Assembly (NCBI GenBank): GCA_022836615.1
Contig: MU405237.1
Coordinates: 248,001 to 312,000, forward strand
Direction: 5' to 3'
DNA from: Annulohypoxylon bovei var. microspora
Taxonomy: Eukaryota; Ascomycota; Sordariomycetes; Xylariales; Hypoxylaceae
Length of the DNA stretch: 64,000 nucleotides
Made by a program: the position numbers and the translations under genes. The notes under the pieces were generated by a model. The model worked only from the letters and a program-made list of their open reading frames with translations. It searched no databases and was not told where the DNA came from. Of the stretch, positions 1 to 13,412 are shown in pieces (the stretch's first letter is position 1; each line of letters begins with the position of its first letter).

Positions 1-649
1 GCTTTTATTAGTGCCGGCCAATTGATCCGTCCGCTCCACCTGCATCGTCCTGTTGGCAATCCACGGACCATCGTTCACCATTAAAGCTTACCTACCTGTC
101 TCTGTAGCCCGGACTATATAGCGATCCAAGCTTCTCTTGCCGATGGTCAATTTAGGATGAACAATTGGTCATAGCATAACAACGATGAGGTGGGTGGTTG
201 AAAGTCGAATTTCAGATGCATTCGTTCTCGAGAGTTCAAGACCCCTTTTTTTCGATAGCGCTGTCAGGAACAAGACCAGCCAACCCCGTGAACTGGTCGA
301 ACTGGTCTGCAACGCACATGTCGCACTTAGCAGCAGTACGTATGTACATACATATGTCCATATTGATGTGCTAGTGGAGAACTGCGCATGCAAGAAGACA
401 CACGACAAGAACGCGGATTCATTCGACGGCCGGGGTGGGCTCCTTGCTCTGGATACCCTTACAAAGAGAGGTCATGAGACCTTCAATTTGTACGCGCTAG
501 CCACAAACTTTGGAAAGTTAACCTGGACGGAAGACTGCTCCGTCTCCTGCTCCGTCTTCCTGGAGCCAGCCGACGAGTCAATCAACAATCGGCGTCATAG
601 GTGCCCTATTTTAGTATTAGACCCGTCTAGTCCCCCTTGTTCTCCTGGG

Positions 650-697
650 AGGCTTGAGAGGCTTGAGAGGCTTGAGAGGCTTGGGGGGGGGGGGGGG
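650..697. repeat. 9-bp tandem repeat followed by a poly-G run
   Basis: About four copies of the 9-mer aggcttgag (650-685) run directly into 15 consecutive G (683-697). The repeat is simple and non-coding as far as I can see. The G tract may be miscounted in the assembly. Confidence 0.9.
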
Positions 698-2470
698 ACT
701 CCAACGAGTCCGATCTACCATGTACATACCCAAGCCATGCCCATCTAACCTTCTATGTATGTACAAGCATACATACACCATCACACACCCCGTACCCAGC
801 TGCAAGTCACCAAGTGCCATTTTCGTCCAGTGGCAAAAAGAATTGCATTGTTCGGATGGCAAATTGGTATTCACAACCTGCATTTCTTGACCAGTATTCA
901 AGCCCGCTCGTAATTATGAACGAAGCCCTATGCCAAGCAGCTTCGGGCATTTGAAAATGCTTGCAAGCCCAACTCCGATGTCGAAAATTGAGGCGAATTG
1001 GGCCGTGACAGCTGCACGATCTATCTACCGCCCGAAGGCTAGATTTGTCCATTGACGACATCGTCATTATGATGAGTCCAGCTCTAAGGTTCTAGCTCCT
1101 ATCAAGGTACATTACATGTGCCACAAGAGGAATTATTACTACCAGTAAATTTGACTATACCTCCGGTACCTTCAAAATGAAACTTCAATAATAGACCAAT
1201 ATAGATTGTACCCGCATGCAATGGCTTCCACATATGTAGTACGCCACCGCTTCCACCGCTACCACCACTCTTTATGACTGATCACAGACGTCTTGCAGGG
1301 AGGTCCAATTAGATTCAATGGTTCTCGAGCCTCCGACATTGAATATCTGGGCTTTACAAAAATAAACACACCACGTGAACACACCGGCCACCGTAAAACA
1401 ATGGTGCCAAGACCGAGCCTAAGTGCTTGACCCCTATTTTGGGACGGCGTACCTGATAGGATCTTGCAAATTTGGCGGCATCCACAGAGAAAGTTCAGCC
1501 GGGGGAATGAACACATGGTCTTGTGCGCGGGTCGCTCCTCTTTGGCGCCGCATCGAGGCTTATTAGGAAGATCATGCAATCCTTGGGTCTTGGATCTGCC
1601 GTTCGGGGCGATCTAGGCGACATGTGACCGACTCTTACGGAAAGTACGGCTCCATCTAATAACTACCTACGAGTAGTCCGAAGAACGGTACCGGAGTAAA
1701 TGCGTCGTGTCTCGTGACACAAAGGACGTAGTAATCCCACCGACAGAATTCGGTCCATATGACGACCTGACGAGAGCAATCAAACTTTCTCCGCCATTTT
1801 GACTCCATCATGTAATGCGATTCTTACTACTTCGCCATCAGAGTCTCCGTGTCGTCTTAGACCAGAAACGAACGCCCCTTCGATCCATTCTCGATAAGCG
1901 AAATAAGGAGGCCGAGGACTATTTTCTTAGTCATGACTCATGAGCGATCGAATCAAAGCGCCCTGGCACGACCACAGCTAGAGACCGATATCTCTCGGAT
2001 AGCCGCAGCCGCCGAGCCTTGAGCGTGGCATTAACTTGACCTCGAAGGACTTGTTGGGTATTGGCAGCTCGATCTTTTTCTAGAATACGAACGATAGTAT
2101 TCTCAAACAATGGCACATTCACCTGGCAGATGTGGATCGCAATTACTCGTTGACATTTATTGCAGAAAATGTGGTGGATACGATAGTGTAAGTGGAGTTT
2201 CGAACATGTCCTGCGGGCATAGGTATCGAATATTTCGTCAGGTTTCACTTGAAGATGCGGGACGAAGAAACCCAACGTCTACCCAGGTACCGGGCAGCCA
2301 GCAATTGTCGAATCGGAAGAGACCAACTCATATGATCATTAAATTTTTTCGGGTATGACAATGACCGCAACCTAGGCCTGGCGGTACCTAGATGTAAGAC
2401 GAAATTGTTGAGGCGGCTATCCGCATACGCATACTACGGTATGACAGCCGCATATTCGGGAACAGCGCAC

Positions 2471-2520
2471 GATGAAATGGATGAAATGTATTATCAAATG
2501 GGATCAAATGGAATCAAATG
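2471..2520. repeat. imperfect ~10-bp tandem repeat (gatgaaatgg / gatcaaatgg)
   Basis: Five imperfect units vary around GATNAAATGG. They look like minisatellite DNA, and no gene is seen around them. Confidence 0.75.
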
Positions 2521-5500
2521 CTATTTGAAAATTCCAATCCACTTTCCATTTCCCACTGTCCGAGCTTCTGGATCTTTCTGGGTCTACCTACCCTGTCTGC
2601 CTATGGTACATATGGACCCGCGGACCCTCGCGGCTCGCAACTACCTCGACAATGAAACAATGTGGCTCCATACCTAGAACTTTATCTGGGATGTTTATCT
2701 GGATATCTAGGATGAGCACGGGTAGCACCGATGAACAGATGAACTCAGATCAGGCGGCTACACTAGACCTAGGATTGCTTAGACCGCAGCCACATCCGAA
2801 CGCTTAAGATTATCGAGCTCATACAACATACATATGTATGTGCATACCTTCTCTTCTCTTATCCGGTCAAGAAACTTTAAAAACTTTAAAAACTTCAAAC
2901 ACTGAAATCTTGTATTCTGCATATTTCTTCTCAGAACATCCCACCGCCATGGCACCACTAATATCAGCAAATAGGATAATCTCTCGTCAGGACTTTGAAC
3001 CAACCACAATATGCATGCGGTACTGTCCGTGCTTACTTCGCCCCCTACACCGCGTCTTAATAGGCTCGGACTATTGGTGGCAGGTGACTCGATCTGAGGC
3101 AAGATGCCCTCAAAAAAAACCCGAGCCTCAAGGAAATAGGATATCCACTTTGCAGCCTCGTGATGGACGGTCAGTCTCATCACATGTGAGAAATAATCTT
3201 ACATTCAGGGAGACGGAAATCGTGAGGTGCTGCTGCAACTACCCCTTAGACCATAAAGACTTTACGCCGGTTTATACGGCCTAAATTCTAATTCGCTCCG
3301 TCCGTTGCACAACTCGAACATCATCTCAGACAAATCGGCGCGCAATGCATATCTGTCTTAGAGAAGAAGAGTCGGGGATAAGTTAAAGATCTTATACGAT
3401 CGACATCGATATGATTATCACGTCCGCGATTCACAAGAGTTTGGTACCTGATGCCGCACATGCAAAAACTCATTACCGATTCATACAGTACATACCTACC
3501 AATTCAGTTCACGTCATAGCACGTCTCACCACACGACAACTACATATTCATGGCACGTATTCGATTCCTGTTGAAGAAAAGAGCCATGGTTTCCTACAGT
3601 CGCTCTATCGGCATCTATTGTTTATCCCTCTTAGGCTCGATCTTCTCCTAAGGCAAGTGGGACGTTATCTTAACCCGAAGATAACATATTATGCAACCAT
3701 TTTTGATTAAAAGGGGATGTGCAGCTGTACTTTAGATTGCAGATGAGACACTTGGCGTCTCTTACTGAAGTTTATTAGGCGATTTTGGTGACCTTCGGCA
3801 TATCGGGCGCGCGCTTCACAATTGCCGACAAAGATAAGAACGATCTTCGGGTTCTTGGCTGGTCCGATGATCTACATTCCCGAGCTGGACGGGGCCGATG
3901 AGGAACGCACGGAGAGACAACACCGGCGCCGAGAAACATAACACTACGTATTGAGGCAAGCAAGACAACCTTCAGCAAGGTAAGCCACAGTCTGCATCAT
4001 GTCGACCGGGAAAGTCGTGCGGTTGATGGTTTACATGCCCAATCGAATTAAAGGAGCATTGACTTGTATCAGCTGTTGTATTATATATTGTGTGACTTGA
4101 GCAGAAACGAAACATAGGTCGATTTTCGATGATGCTTTTTACGTTGTCGAGGAGGGAATGCCAAGACTTCTTGCACTCGTGGAACCTCGGCGCAGCCAGA
4201 GATACATCTTCTGTTTCACTCATCTCTCATCCTCATTCTCAAGAGTTGCCGGGGCTAACATGATTCATGTTATAAATAGATCGCTATCGCAGATTAAAAA
4301 TCTACCTTAATTATCGGATTTCATATGAGCATTGGATGAATCCGGTGAGATGCATAATAAGCCCTCCGACATTAACATCAGGGCTTCGTCGGTGCTAACT
4401 ACCTACTCATCCGGTTTGTCCGGGAACAGCCCTGAGCCTTGGTTAACCCGTTGCATCTCTAAACTAATGAAAACCACGGTGTCTATGTAGGAAAAGCCAT
4501 AGGACGTTACAGAAGCCAAGCCTTCATCTATCCCAGCAACCCAGTAAAGCTGTTCTTGGGAGGTCGATGATATCCGGCTTAATGCCGCGCAACCCATAAA
4601 AAGCGACTCGACTCCAAGAGAGCCAATCATCAGCCCTGGGGAGTTAGCGATCGCAAACCCGAAAGGTTCTCTTGCTAACCGGAACACACTCGATGGCATC
4701 TCTCGAGCAGCTGAGAAGCCTGGATCAGCCGCAAGACGGCTCGTCGAGAGTATCGTATCCTACACATCGTTACGAGCCCTTAATGCTCTCAGGTTCCGCA
4801 TTCCCGTTTTGGGAATATGCTATTTTATCCCGGCCTTAACAACGTATAAATATTAGAGCACTAAGGTAAAAGTCATAATAATGCCCGAGGCGGGGTAGCT
4901 TGACGTCGACGCAAAAAGGCAGGCCTAGGTAGAGAGGGCAGGTCGAGGGTGCAGCATTGACAACGTCTGTCACAAATGACGATGATACCACCTCCTCGGG
5001 GGATGCAGGAATCCTCGTCATCTGACGGAAAGAAAAGGGAAAGGAAGTAATTGATGAGGAGACTAGACTCACCACACCATGCATGCAAGCTGTGATGAAG
5101 TCATCTTCTTTACCTTTCGATGCGGCCAGATACCTAGCACACTGATCTTCCTGCTTCCATGCTTTATCTGATGTTCTCGCTCGCGCCACATTATGGATAC
5201 ACCGGCAATCCATGGCCTAAAGCGTAATTTATAGACGGCCCTTGGGGAAGCTGGTGGCTTACAGACGCGCAGGCTTGCATAGCTTCCTGTCATGGGACCC
5301 GACACCAGGCTTACGAACTTCAGTTCCTAGACGAGATCTGTCGTCACCCTAGCACGGCGGTAGCGCCGATCATAAACCACGTAGAGAGCTTGTATAGAGT
5401 CGATGGGCAATTCTTCTAACCGTGTTGTGCAAAGGGGAAGTAGTAGACATTAGGGAACCAGGGCCTTACTTCCGGATCGAGCGACATGCATCCTCCAACA

Positions 5501-7529
5501 CAGTCTTATGGCTGCAAGCAGGTGGGTGAACCCGACAAGCCGACTTCTTAATAATAACTATAGAAGGTAGGCCTGTCGCTCAATTACCAGGGTATAGCCG
5601 TTCTTCCAACCAAGCATTTGGTTCCTGGCCAGAGGGCTGGCAAGCAAAGAACATCAGCGCTAGGAACAGCGGGAAGTTCCTCTTTCCTGCAACCACAGCC
5701 GGCCGAGTCCTAATACACATACATGTTGCTCATGAACTTGCACGCGTTAGCCGAGTAACTGCCCCAGGTATACTTAGCTGCAGATGGCCGAGCTCTGATA
5801 CGCTTCTCAGCAACGTCACCACCCAATATGAGAGGCCGTTATCCACAACTTCTTCTCCAGTGCCATCACTGCACGTGTGGTCTTTCTGGCGGTTGATCCT
5901 GCTTGTTCTGGTGCCCTACATGCAATCTGAGGGCACGACAGGTGGACCGTCTCAGTTCCACAACGTCTACCACCACAGTATAAGGCCATGGCATGCAGAT
6001 GAGATGGAAATGCCGATTTTCTCTAATCTTTTTTCTTCCTATCGCTAGCAATAAGTGCTCGATGAAGAAGATTAAAGGACCAATACTTTATTCCGGCGAG
6101 ATATCTTGCTCGAACTTCTATTCTCGTGTGCTTTAATTGGCCCTCTCTAAACCAACCTTATGTCTCATTATGACCACTGTAGACGAATTCTATACGCGGA
6201 AAAGCAGCCCCGCGGCGCCTCGGCCGGCCGCCCTGCGCTACGGTTGTATCATGCCGGTCCGATATGAACCAAAAAGCGCGGCTTCGTAATCATGTTAGGT
6301 AGTTGTTTAGAATCGTGAGTTCCGGCCGAGTTTCGCCCATCGGAATATCGAACACGCCTGTTCCAACTACCTTTGTCGATCTACGTATGAGAATTGCGCG
6401 GCTACTGGCAACCGGACTATCTACTACATCAGCGTGGTATTACTCTGTTTAAAGTTGGAGCTCCTATATAGTATAGTTACTGTAGCAGGTCGTCGCGATG
6501 TGACTGTAGAACACATTCTAATGTATTACTACGGGATTACCTGAATTTGTCATGGCCGGTATTAAAATAGACTACCACGGATACTACAGCCATTATCGAT
6601 ATTCTAGACGTCGAGGGAAATCCTTCAAATTAGCTGTGTCATTCAACGTTGCCTGGAAGCTTATTTCGAGGCACGCCATAAGGTAGGTGTGCAGCCTCTA
6701 AAAGTATATGACTGCGAAGAGAGCTCCATGATGGTATGATAGAATTCTGTGCAACGGCGAATGCATGATATTCCCAGAGGATTCGCCGAGTCTTGTGAGG
6801 CTCTTTGGCTACCCTACGACCCATCAGGATGGAACACTTCAGAGGACCCGTTGGCACCACGTAGGTCGTAGTACAGAGGTACACAGAGCTACGCCCAACA
6901 ATGTGCCTCCAATAACCAATCGCTTGTATGGGAAAGGTCTAAAACCGGTGCTACGAGATGATAACCGCCCCCCGAAGGATTCCCGTACGAAACAACGTCA
7001 GGGAGACACAAGCCGCTACTCGAGTCATCGAATAGAGAGAGAAGGACTTGAAGACCCTTAATCGGAGACGCAGAACTACGCAGTCACATCTGCTTAGGGA
7101 ACCCTTAGGCTTCCACTAGGATGTCCCGCTGTGGTTAATTAATTAACTGGACGCACGTCTCACTAAGCGAATGTGGCCTGGGAATCAGATCATCTCAAAA
7201 TCAAATCTCCTGGGTCAGCCGAGTCGTACAGTACCAAGCTTCACCTACGTGCTTCGACGGTGCACAAACATATCAAGGTTCTGACGGTCTCACGTAATAA
7301 TTAAGAGCGTGCATTCTTCTGTTGCTTAGCGTAGCCGCAACAAGGATAGAATTGCCATAAGCAATGGGGTAGGTAAGATGTGTGACAGCTATGTTGAACA
7401 ACATTCTAGATGTGAGCTTAGATAGAGGTGAATTAAAACGAGTAAAACCTGACACAATGAAAGTTCTCTCGTTTTCTAATCGTAGTCGAGATTCTTGAGA
7501 TATTTACTTAGATTTGCTTACATAGAACA

Positions 7530-7643
7530 GGGGGGGGGGGGGGGGGGGCGCCCCGCCCCCCCCCGCGCGCGCCCCGGCGCGGCACCCGGACGCGGAGAGA
7601 GACCAGGAGCGGGAACGGGCCGGGCACATACGCNNNNNNNNNN

Positions 7644-7683
<40 letters not shown>

Positions 7684-7699
7684 TTTTTTTTTTTTTTTT

Positions 7700-7737
<38 letters not shown>

Positions 7738-7766
7738 AACCCCCCCCCCCCCCCCCCCCCCCCCCC
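7530..7766. other. scaffold gap with homopolymer artefacts
   Basis: 19 G (7530-7548) lead into GC-only sequence, then 10 N (7634-7643), a long T tract broken by a few A (about 7646-7731), and about 27 C (7740-7766). The N run is a gap placeholder, and the homopolymers on either side are most simply read as low-quality contig ends. No reading frame that crosses this stretch should be believed. Confidence 0.95.
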
Positions 7767-9179
7767 TTTTTCTATCTATCTAATCTCCGTATTGGTATGT
7801 ATACTGTAACACTTGTAGCCGTTCCAGCGCGGCACCGCGTGGCGCTCGAGCATAAAACCGGCGGATCGCTCATCGCCGCCCTGGCAGGACGCCCGCGACG
7901 CGCCTTAGTGGCGCCGAGGATCTTAAACCCTGACGCCACGGGGCTTTGGGGGATCGATCAGCTTCGATAGCCGGTACCGGGACGCTCGCATAGAAAACTC
8001 GCTCACGCACATACGGCATATATGTAGGTATACATACCGACCTACCGACCTACCTACATATGTATCGTACGCACATACATACATACGCATATACGGAATT
8101 ATAGTACATACATCCTAGCACGGCCTGCCGCTCGGGAGTCATCGTCGACCATCGCAGCTGAGAAAAGGGGGTGAAGCCCTCCGGTGGGTCCCTCGTCAGC
8201 GCCCAAGGTTGATCAGGTGCCTGCACGCAGCGCACGTGGTTTTGTTCTGCTTGGTCGGGCATACATATGTATGTATATGTGTATGTATGCTTCTCTGCAC
8301 AGCGGTAAGGGGGAGCTTTTCTTCAGCAGTCGATCGGCAGGGATAAGGGCGGCTATTTTGGATATTGAGGTTATGTTGGGTTAGGGGTATGTAAGGCAGG
8401 GGGGTTCGTCCCGTCCCGGCGTCGTATTTGTTGCGAGGAAGTTTTTCTTGGGGTTTGTTTACCTGCTTGTGAAAGTGGCTTTTAGGTATTACTCAAGTCT
8501 GCGTGTATGGTTATTGAAAACGATGAGGATCCAACGTTATATATTGGTTAGATGGGATTGGCTGAGGAGATGACTGGCTAGCTTTATATGACTCTTGTTA
8601 GTTCTTATATTAGCTTCTAATACTTACTAAGACATTACTGGTGAAGACATCTAAAGACTCAAAATCGAAAATTATTTCTCTACCTAGGTGAATAACTGAA
8701 GAGGCATTGATTCTTTCATCAGAGTAAGAGAATAGGAATGTACGTATTAGATGCCAATTTATTGTCTACGGTACACCTCAATAGCCAGGGGTTAAGTCTA
8801 ACAACGTATAAGTAATTTTACTATACTTCCGAACCGAATGAATTCGAAATATTAAAATGATGAGATACGAATATTTTTTCCCTAAACATACAAACTAGAA
8901 GTTATGAAAACCTTTTTGGGGTAACTAATGAATTAAGTAAATTTAATCAAAAGTGGTATGTTCCAAGGTTCTAATACTAGGTAGGTTAGGACATGTAACA
9001 CAGTATTTATATTTATAGTACCTATTTGTAGTCCGCTGCCCACAACTGGCAAGGAAATAATTGGCAGCTGGCAAAGACTTCTCGAATAAACTTTGAAGTC
9101 CCATCCAATCATAAGCCCGTCTTTACAAAAGTAACATTTCCGGTTATCGAACCCATGAAAAACAACTACAGCCCCAGAC
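7767..9179. other. intergenic, upstream of ELP2
   Basis: No gene is seen. A tetranucleotide-type microsatellite (tacatacctacc / acatacat) lies at about 8018-8095, and a shorter one at 8260-8290. The last few hundred bases must contain the ELP2 promoter and 5' UTR, but I see no definite element. Confidence 0.6.
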
Positions 9180-11787
9180 ATGGATAATTACCGGGTTGGC
9201 GTAGAGTACCTCTCTGCCGGCGCAAATAGGCATACAGCCGTAGCAGACTGGGGTAAGGATGGGATAGTAGCCTTCGGTGCTGACTCACATGCCGCCCTAT
9301 GGCGACCACATGTAGGTGCGACTTATAGCTAATGGGGTCGAATGTTGTCTTGCTAATCTCAAATACCTCTTTGTTCAGAACTCAACACCTAGAGGTGTAA
9401 CAAATCTTCTTTCGGGACACAAGGACGTTGTTAAGGCTGTTAGATTTCTCCCCGAACTCGAGGGAGAGTCTACGACATATTTGCTCACCGGATCCGATGA
9501 CCAGTGCCTGAAAGTTTGGGCGCTATCAGCTGATAGCGATGATGCCGGTGGTGCTTCGTGCATTCAAACTGTCCATGCTCATACGGCGCCGGTTAACTGT
9601 ATAGCAACTCTTCATGGGAGAACATCACCAGGTTCGGCGTTGAGGATATTTGCCACAGGTGGGGCAGACGCTTCAATAAAAATATGGGTGTTAGAAGGAA
9701 ATGAAATTCGTCTACTACAGACTTTAAAGACTGCCCCGAAGTTCTTTCCGCTTTCGATAGCCCTAAGTACCCTCAGCCAGGATGGAGAAGGATTAGTTCT
9801 GGCTGTGGCCGGGACGAGGGATATTGTCCAAGTCTTCGTCGCAAGCTCTAGCACAAGTCCCGAATTTCAGCTTCAGGCGACCTTATCCGGCCACGAGGGA
9901 TGGATTCGGTCACTAGACTTCACCTGGGAGTCTAATAGTCCCGAGAGCGACCTAATACTAGCATCTGCGAGCCAAGACAAGTACGTCCGCCTATGGCGGT
10001 TCCACCAAGGCAAGGAGCTACCCGCTGCAACAGTGAACGGGGCGGATCCATCCATGGGCGCATTCCTACCTGGAAGGTCTCCCTCGAACAAGGCCCATCG
10101 CCTAAATGCCTCAGAGAAGGACTTCTCTATAACCTTCGAGGCGTTGTTACTAGGGCACGACGATTGGATCTACAGCGCTAAGTGGTACTCGGACCCCTCT
10201 ACCGGAAAACGCCAACTGCTCTCCACCTCCGCGGACAATACGTTGGCGATATGGGAAGCAGACCCCTCGTCAGGTATATGGGTGACGACGGTGCGGCTCG
10301 GCGAGATCAGTCGGGAGAAAGGCGCCACCACAGCAACGGGCAGTACCGGCGGGTTCTGGACGGGGCTCTGGTCTCCGGACGGGTCCTCCGTAGCATGCCT
10401 CGGCCGAACCGGCTGCTGGCGGCTGTGGGATCACAGCGCGGCGCAGGACCAATGGATGCCGCGCATCGGAATCAGCGGGCACACGCGCTCCGTGACGGGC
10501 ATCGCATGGTCAAAGAACGGCGACTTCCTACTGTCCACCAGCGCAGACCAGACGACACGGCTACATGCGAGCTGGGCCAAGGGGGGCGGAGCCGGGACCT
10601 GGCACGAGATGGCGCGGCCGCAGATTCACGGCTACGACCTCAACTGCATCGACTCTTTGGGGGATTCGCGCTTCGTGTCCGGCGCGGACGAGAAGCTGAT
10701 GCGCGTCTTCGAGGAACCGAAGGCGGTCGCGCGGTTACTACACCGGCTATGCGATGTCGCCGGCGGGGACGTCGAGGCCATGCCAGACGCCGCCAACATG
10801 CCCGTTCTTGGACTATCGAACAAGGCTATCGAGGCCGTTGACGACGACCTCGAGGTGCGGGTCCCGGCCGCAGCTGAGACGCTTGACCGAGACGCCCTGG
10901 ATCCGGGGACGACAGTGCGTAGGTCCGCCCTCGAGATGGAACACCCGCCGCTGGAGGACAGCTTGTCGCGGCACACCCTCTGGCCCGAGATCGAAAAGCT
11001 GTATGGTCACGGATACGAGATCTCGTGCCTGGCCGTGAGCCACGACGGGACGCTCGTAGCGAGCGCGTGTAAAGCGAGTTCGGTCAACCATGCCGTCATT
11101 CGCTTGTTTGAGACAGAGCGATGGACGGAGGTCAAGCCGCCGCTAACGGCGCATTCGCTGACTACGACGCGACTGCGATTTTATCCCGACGACAGATACC
11201 TGCTCAGTGTTGGACGAGACCGGCAGTGGGCTGTCTTTGAGAGGGACAACAAGAACAAGCAGAGTTACAAGTTACTACAGTCTAACCCTAAAGGACATTC
11301 TCGCATGATCCTAGACGCCGCATGGGCACCTTCGACTAGCTCGTTAGTATTCGCTACGGCCGGTCGGGACAAGCAAGTCAAAATATGGCGGCAATCCCTG
11401 GCCGACTCAGGAGACTCTGCCATGACTTGTACAACTACGATACCTGAAACACATCCAGTCACGGCCATTGACTTCCTACATCGTGATACCGAGAATGGCA
11501 CTTTCCTCCTAGCAGTTGGCACTGAAATTGGAAAAATATCAATATACTCGATTGATGCGATCTCATTTAATGTGTCTTCAACGCTAAATCTAAGACCAGA
11601 GTAAGTTCTTCCATGGCCACCTGACAGATCGCCGCCTACTGACGAAAATTTCTGTAGACTATACCTCGCGAAGGCCGTCCTGCAACTCTCATGGAGACCA
11701 CAGCGAGCTGTTAACGAGTTGGCGATAGCCGGAGAGGACGGCTCACTCCGGGTGTATTCGATTTCGGAGAAATCTATAAGCTCTTGA
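9180..11787 (+). CDS. elp2: Elongator complex subunit 2 (WD40 protein)
   Basis: Exons are 9180-9311, 9379-11600 and 11658-11787, giving 827 residues. The first exon, absent from a simple longest-ORF view, supplies the N-terminus (MDNYRVGVEYLSAGANRH), which is the conserved Elp2 opening. Both introns are canonical and keep frame. WD40 repeats are visible as GH...W units, for example GHKDVV near residue 57, then GHEGWI, GHDDWI, GHTRSV, GHGYEI and GHSRMI, as expected for the double seven-bladed propeller of Elp2. In the family, Elp2 scaffolds Elp1/Elp3 in the six-subunit Elongator that modifies wobble uridines of tRNA. The length matches the family (about 800 residues). The gene converges with the next gene on the minus strand, 279 bp away. 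Confidence 0.95.
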
Positions 11788-12066
11788 TTCCCATCTATGC
11801 GACTGTCTAGACACCACTATTATTTGTCCAAAATGCGTGATTCTCTTTCCGCAGGCATTTGCATGGGCGTATTGATACCAAATCTATCGATCCGAACGCC
11901 AAGTCATTTACATCTCTCAAACATTAACGCCCAATACCGCCGCCTCTTTGGCTAGGCTAAACCATATGCAAGCCTGCTGATTAAAATTATTACATGGATC
12001 ATTTATCATCCGCGTGATACACAGGAAAAGGGCGTCCTTCTCAAGACTTGTAAGGGACTAGGCGCA

Positions 12067-12519
12067 TCACAACTCTCGAATCATGGATTCGGCGACCTCC
12101 GTAGCCGCTGCCATGGTAGTGGTCACAGATGAAGCTGCTAACGATAAAGCGTCCTTCTTACCGGCGATGAGGTTGGATGCGAAGCCGCTGTCGCCGCCAT
12201 TCACGTAGAACCAGGCGCGGTTGAAGATAAAGAGGACGTGCTGAGGTAGGTAGAGGACGGTGGCGATCATCAGTAAGCTGCATAGGAGGAACACGATGGA
12301 CCCTATGAATGTGTTAGAGCTTGCGGCCGGGTATAGTCTAGTCCCCTATATCAATCGCGATTCGGATAAAAAGGAATACTAACAAAATATGGACCTCTCC
12401 GTCTGCGTGAACATGTAAACACCGAAAGTGACCTCGATCTGGTACTGCTTAAGCCGAAGCCAGCGCCCGAACCGCTGGAGCGAGTTGAGGTTTTCGGGTT
12501 GTTTCGTCCGGTACTCCAT
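12067..12519 (-). CDS. small activating subunit of serine palmitoyltransferase (ssSPT-like)
   Basis: Exon 1 is 12519-12384 and exon 2 is 12302-12067 (intron 81 nt, donor GTTAGT, acceptor CATAG), giving 123 residues. The splice joins ...TQTERSIF to WSIVFLLC. The resulting block (QYQIEVTFGVYMF, TQTERSIF, a hydrophobic helix, then YLPQHVLFIF near residues 62-72) has the layout of animal SPTSSA/SPTSSB: a YYQY-like segment, an E-R-x-x-F motif, one transmembrane helix and a PQH motif. Those subunits bind and stimulate the LCB1/LCB2 serine palmitoyltransferase in the ER. The 50-residue C-terminal extension (Ala/Ser/Thr-rich) is longer than in animals. The family call rests on motif recognition, not on a search. 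Confidence 0.75.
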
Positions 12520-13412
12520 CCTGTTCGGTATTTCGTAATCTGCTTTTTTTGCTTTTTATTGTCTTTCCTCTTTTCGGGGTTCCGTTCCCGTGGTCTGATC
12601 GTAACTAGTCCGATTTGATCCAAGTTCTACGTTGTCTCTGCTGCTCGTTTGGTACGCGTGATCGATAAAGGGGGAAAGGAAGATGCGTTGCTCGTGACCG
12701 ATATTTCGAAATGGTGAAAAAAGGATATCCGAATTATTAGAGTTAAGAATAAGATTCAAGATAAAGTAAATATCTATTAGGTAGCTACTGCTTGGGAAAC
12801 AACGAATAAGACAAAATTTCTGATAGGGAGGTCGTGTCGCTGGAAATTGGGAAAGGAGGAAGATTAAAGAGGTAGACGGCCGGGATCGTTCGAAAGTCGA
12901 GGTTGTGCTCCTAAATTGAACCGATTAGAATTGGTTACCTCCACTGCTTGATTGGATTAAGGTAAACCCCCTGTTGTTTTTTAAGTGGTAATAAGGAAAG
13001 GAAGATTGGGCCAATGAGATTGAGCGAGTGGGCTGGGAATCTCCCCTTTTATTATTGTAACCCTGTAAACTTTGTCTGAGAAGTGGATCAAGCCTACCCA
13101 CGCTAATTACATAAGCTCATTTTAGTGGGAGACGAAAAAAGGTAGGGATGTCGCGCCGTCGGCTTTTGGCAGCTGTCGTATTTTGGATTGCTGTGCGAAG
13201 TAGTCGGTGATTACCTAGCTTATGACTTTTTTTTCTATAGCCCCTAGAGGTTAACGAAAAGCCCGGAGTAGCTGATATTCGCTACTGAGGGGTGTATACG
13301 AATATAGACTTCTTTACGAGCAATGACCTGACTCGGTGGAAGACCCTACCTATCGGACACAGTTCCCAGCTGCTGCTGCCGCTGCTAGTGCGGGACGACG
13401 ACGATATCAACG
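12520..13412. other. divergent intergenic region
   Basis: This lies between the ssSPT-like gene (-) and the release-factor-like gene (+) and must hold both promoters. I see purine-rich stretches and T runs, but no identifiable gene or site. Confidence 0.6.

Larger units (their letters stand above)
1..7529. other. gene-free left arm
   Basis: I find no gene here that I can support. Reading frames are short and lack family motifs or convincing splice partners. Base composition is ordinary, not AT-rich, so this is not obviously RIP-mutated. It contains short microsatellites (runs of the acatacat and acctacctaggtaggt type) and the two tandem repeats listed separately. The stretch ends at the poly-G that introduces the assembly gap. 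A fast-evolving or decayed gene could have escaped me. Confidence 0.5.

Noticed and set aside
1931..2358. Overlapping frames on both strands with Cys-rich pieces (IFCNKCQRV / YCRKCGGYDS)
   Set aside because: The Cys pairs are reverse-strand reflections of the same bases, and neither frame has family features or clean ends.
4403..4699. Minus-strand 98-codon frame containing EPFGFAIANSPGLMIGSLGVES
   Set aside because: It faintly resembles the start of fungal HeLo-type domains (EPFG...), but the following sequence does not fit and no splice partner was found.
7495..7809. 104-codon frame full of Gly, Pro and Phe
   Set aside because: It translates the homopolymers and N gap of an assembly break.
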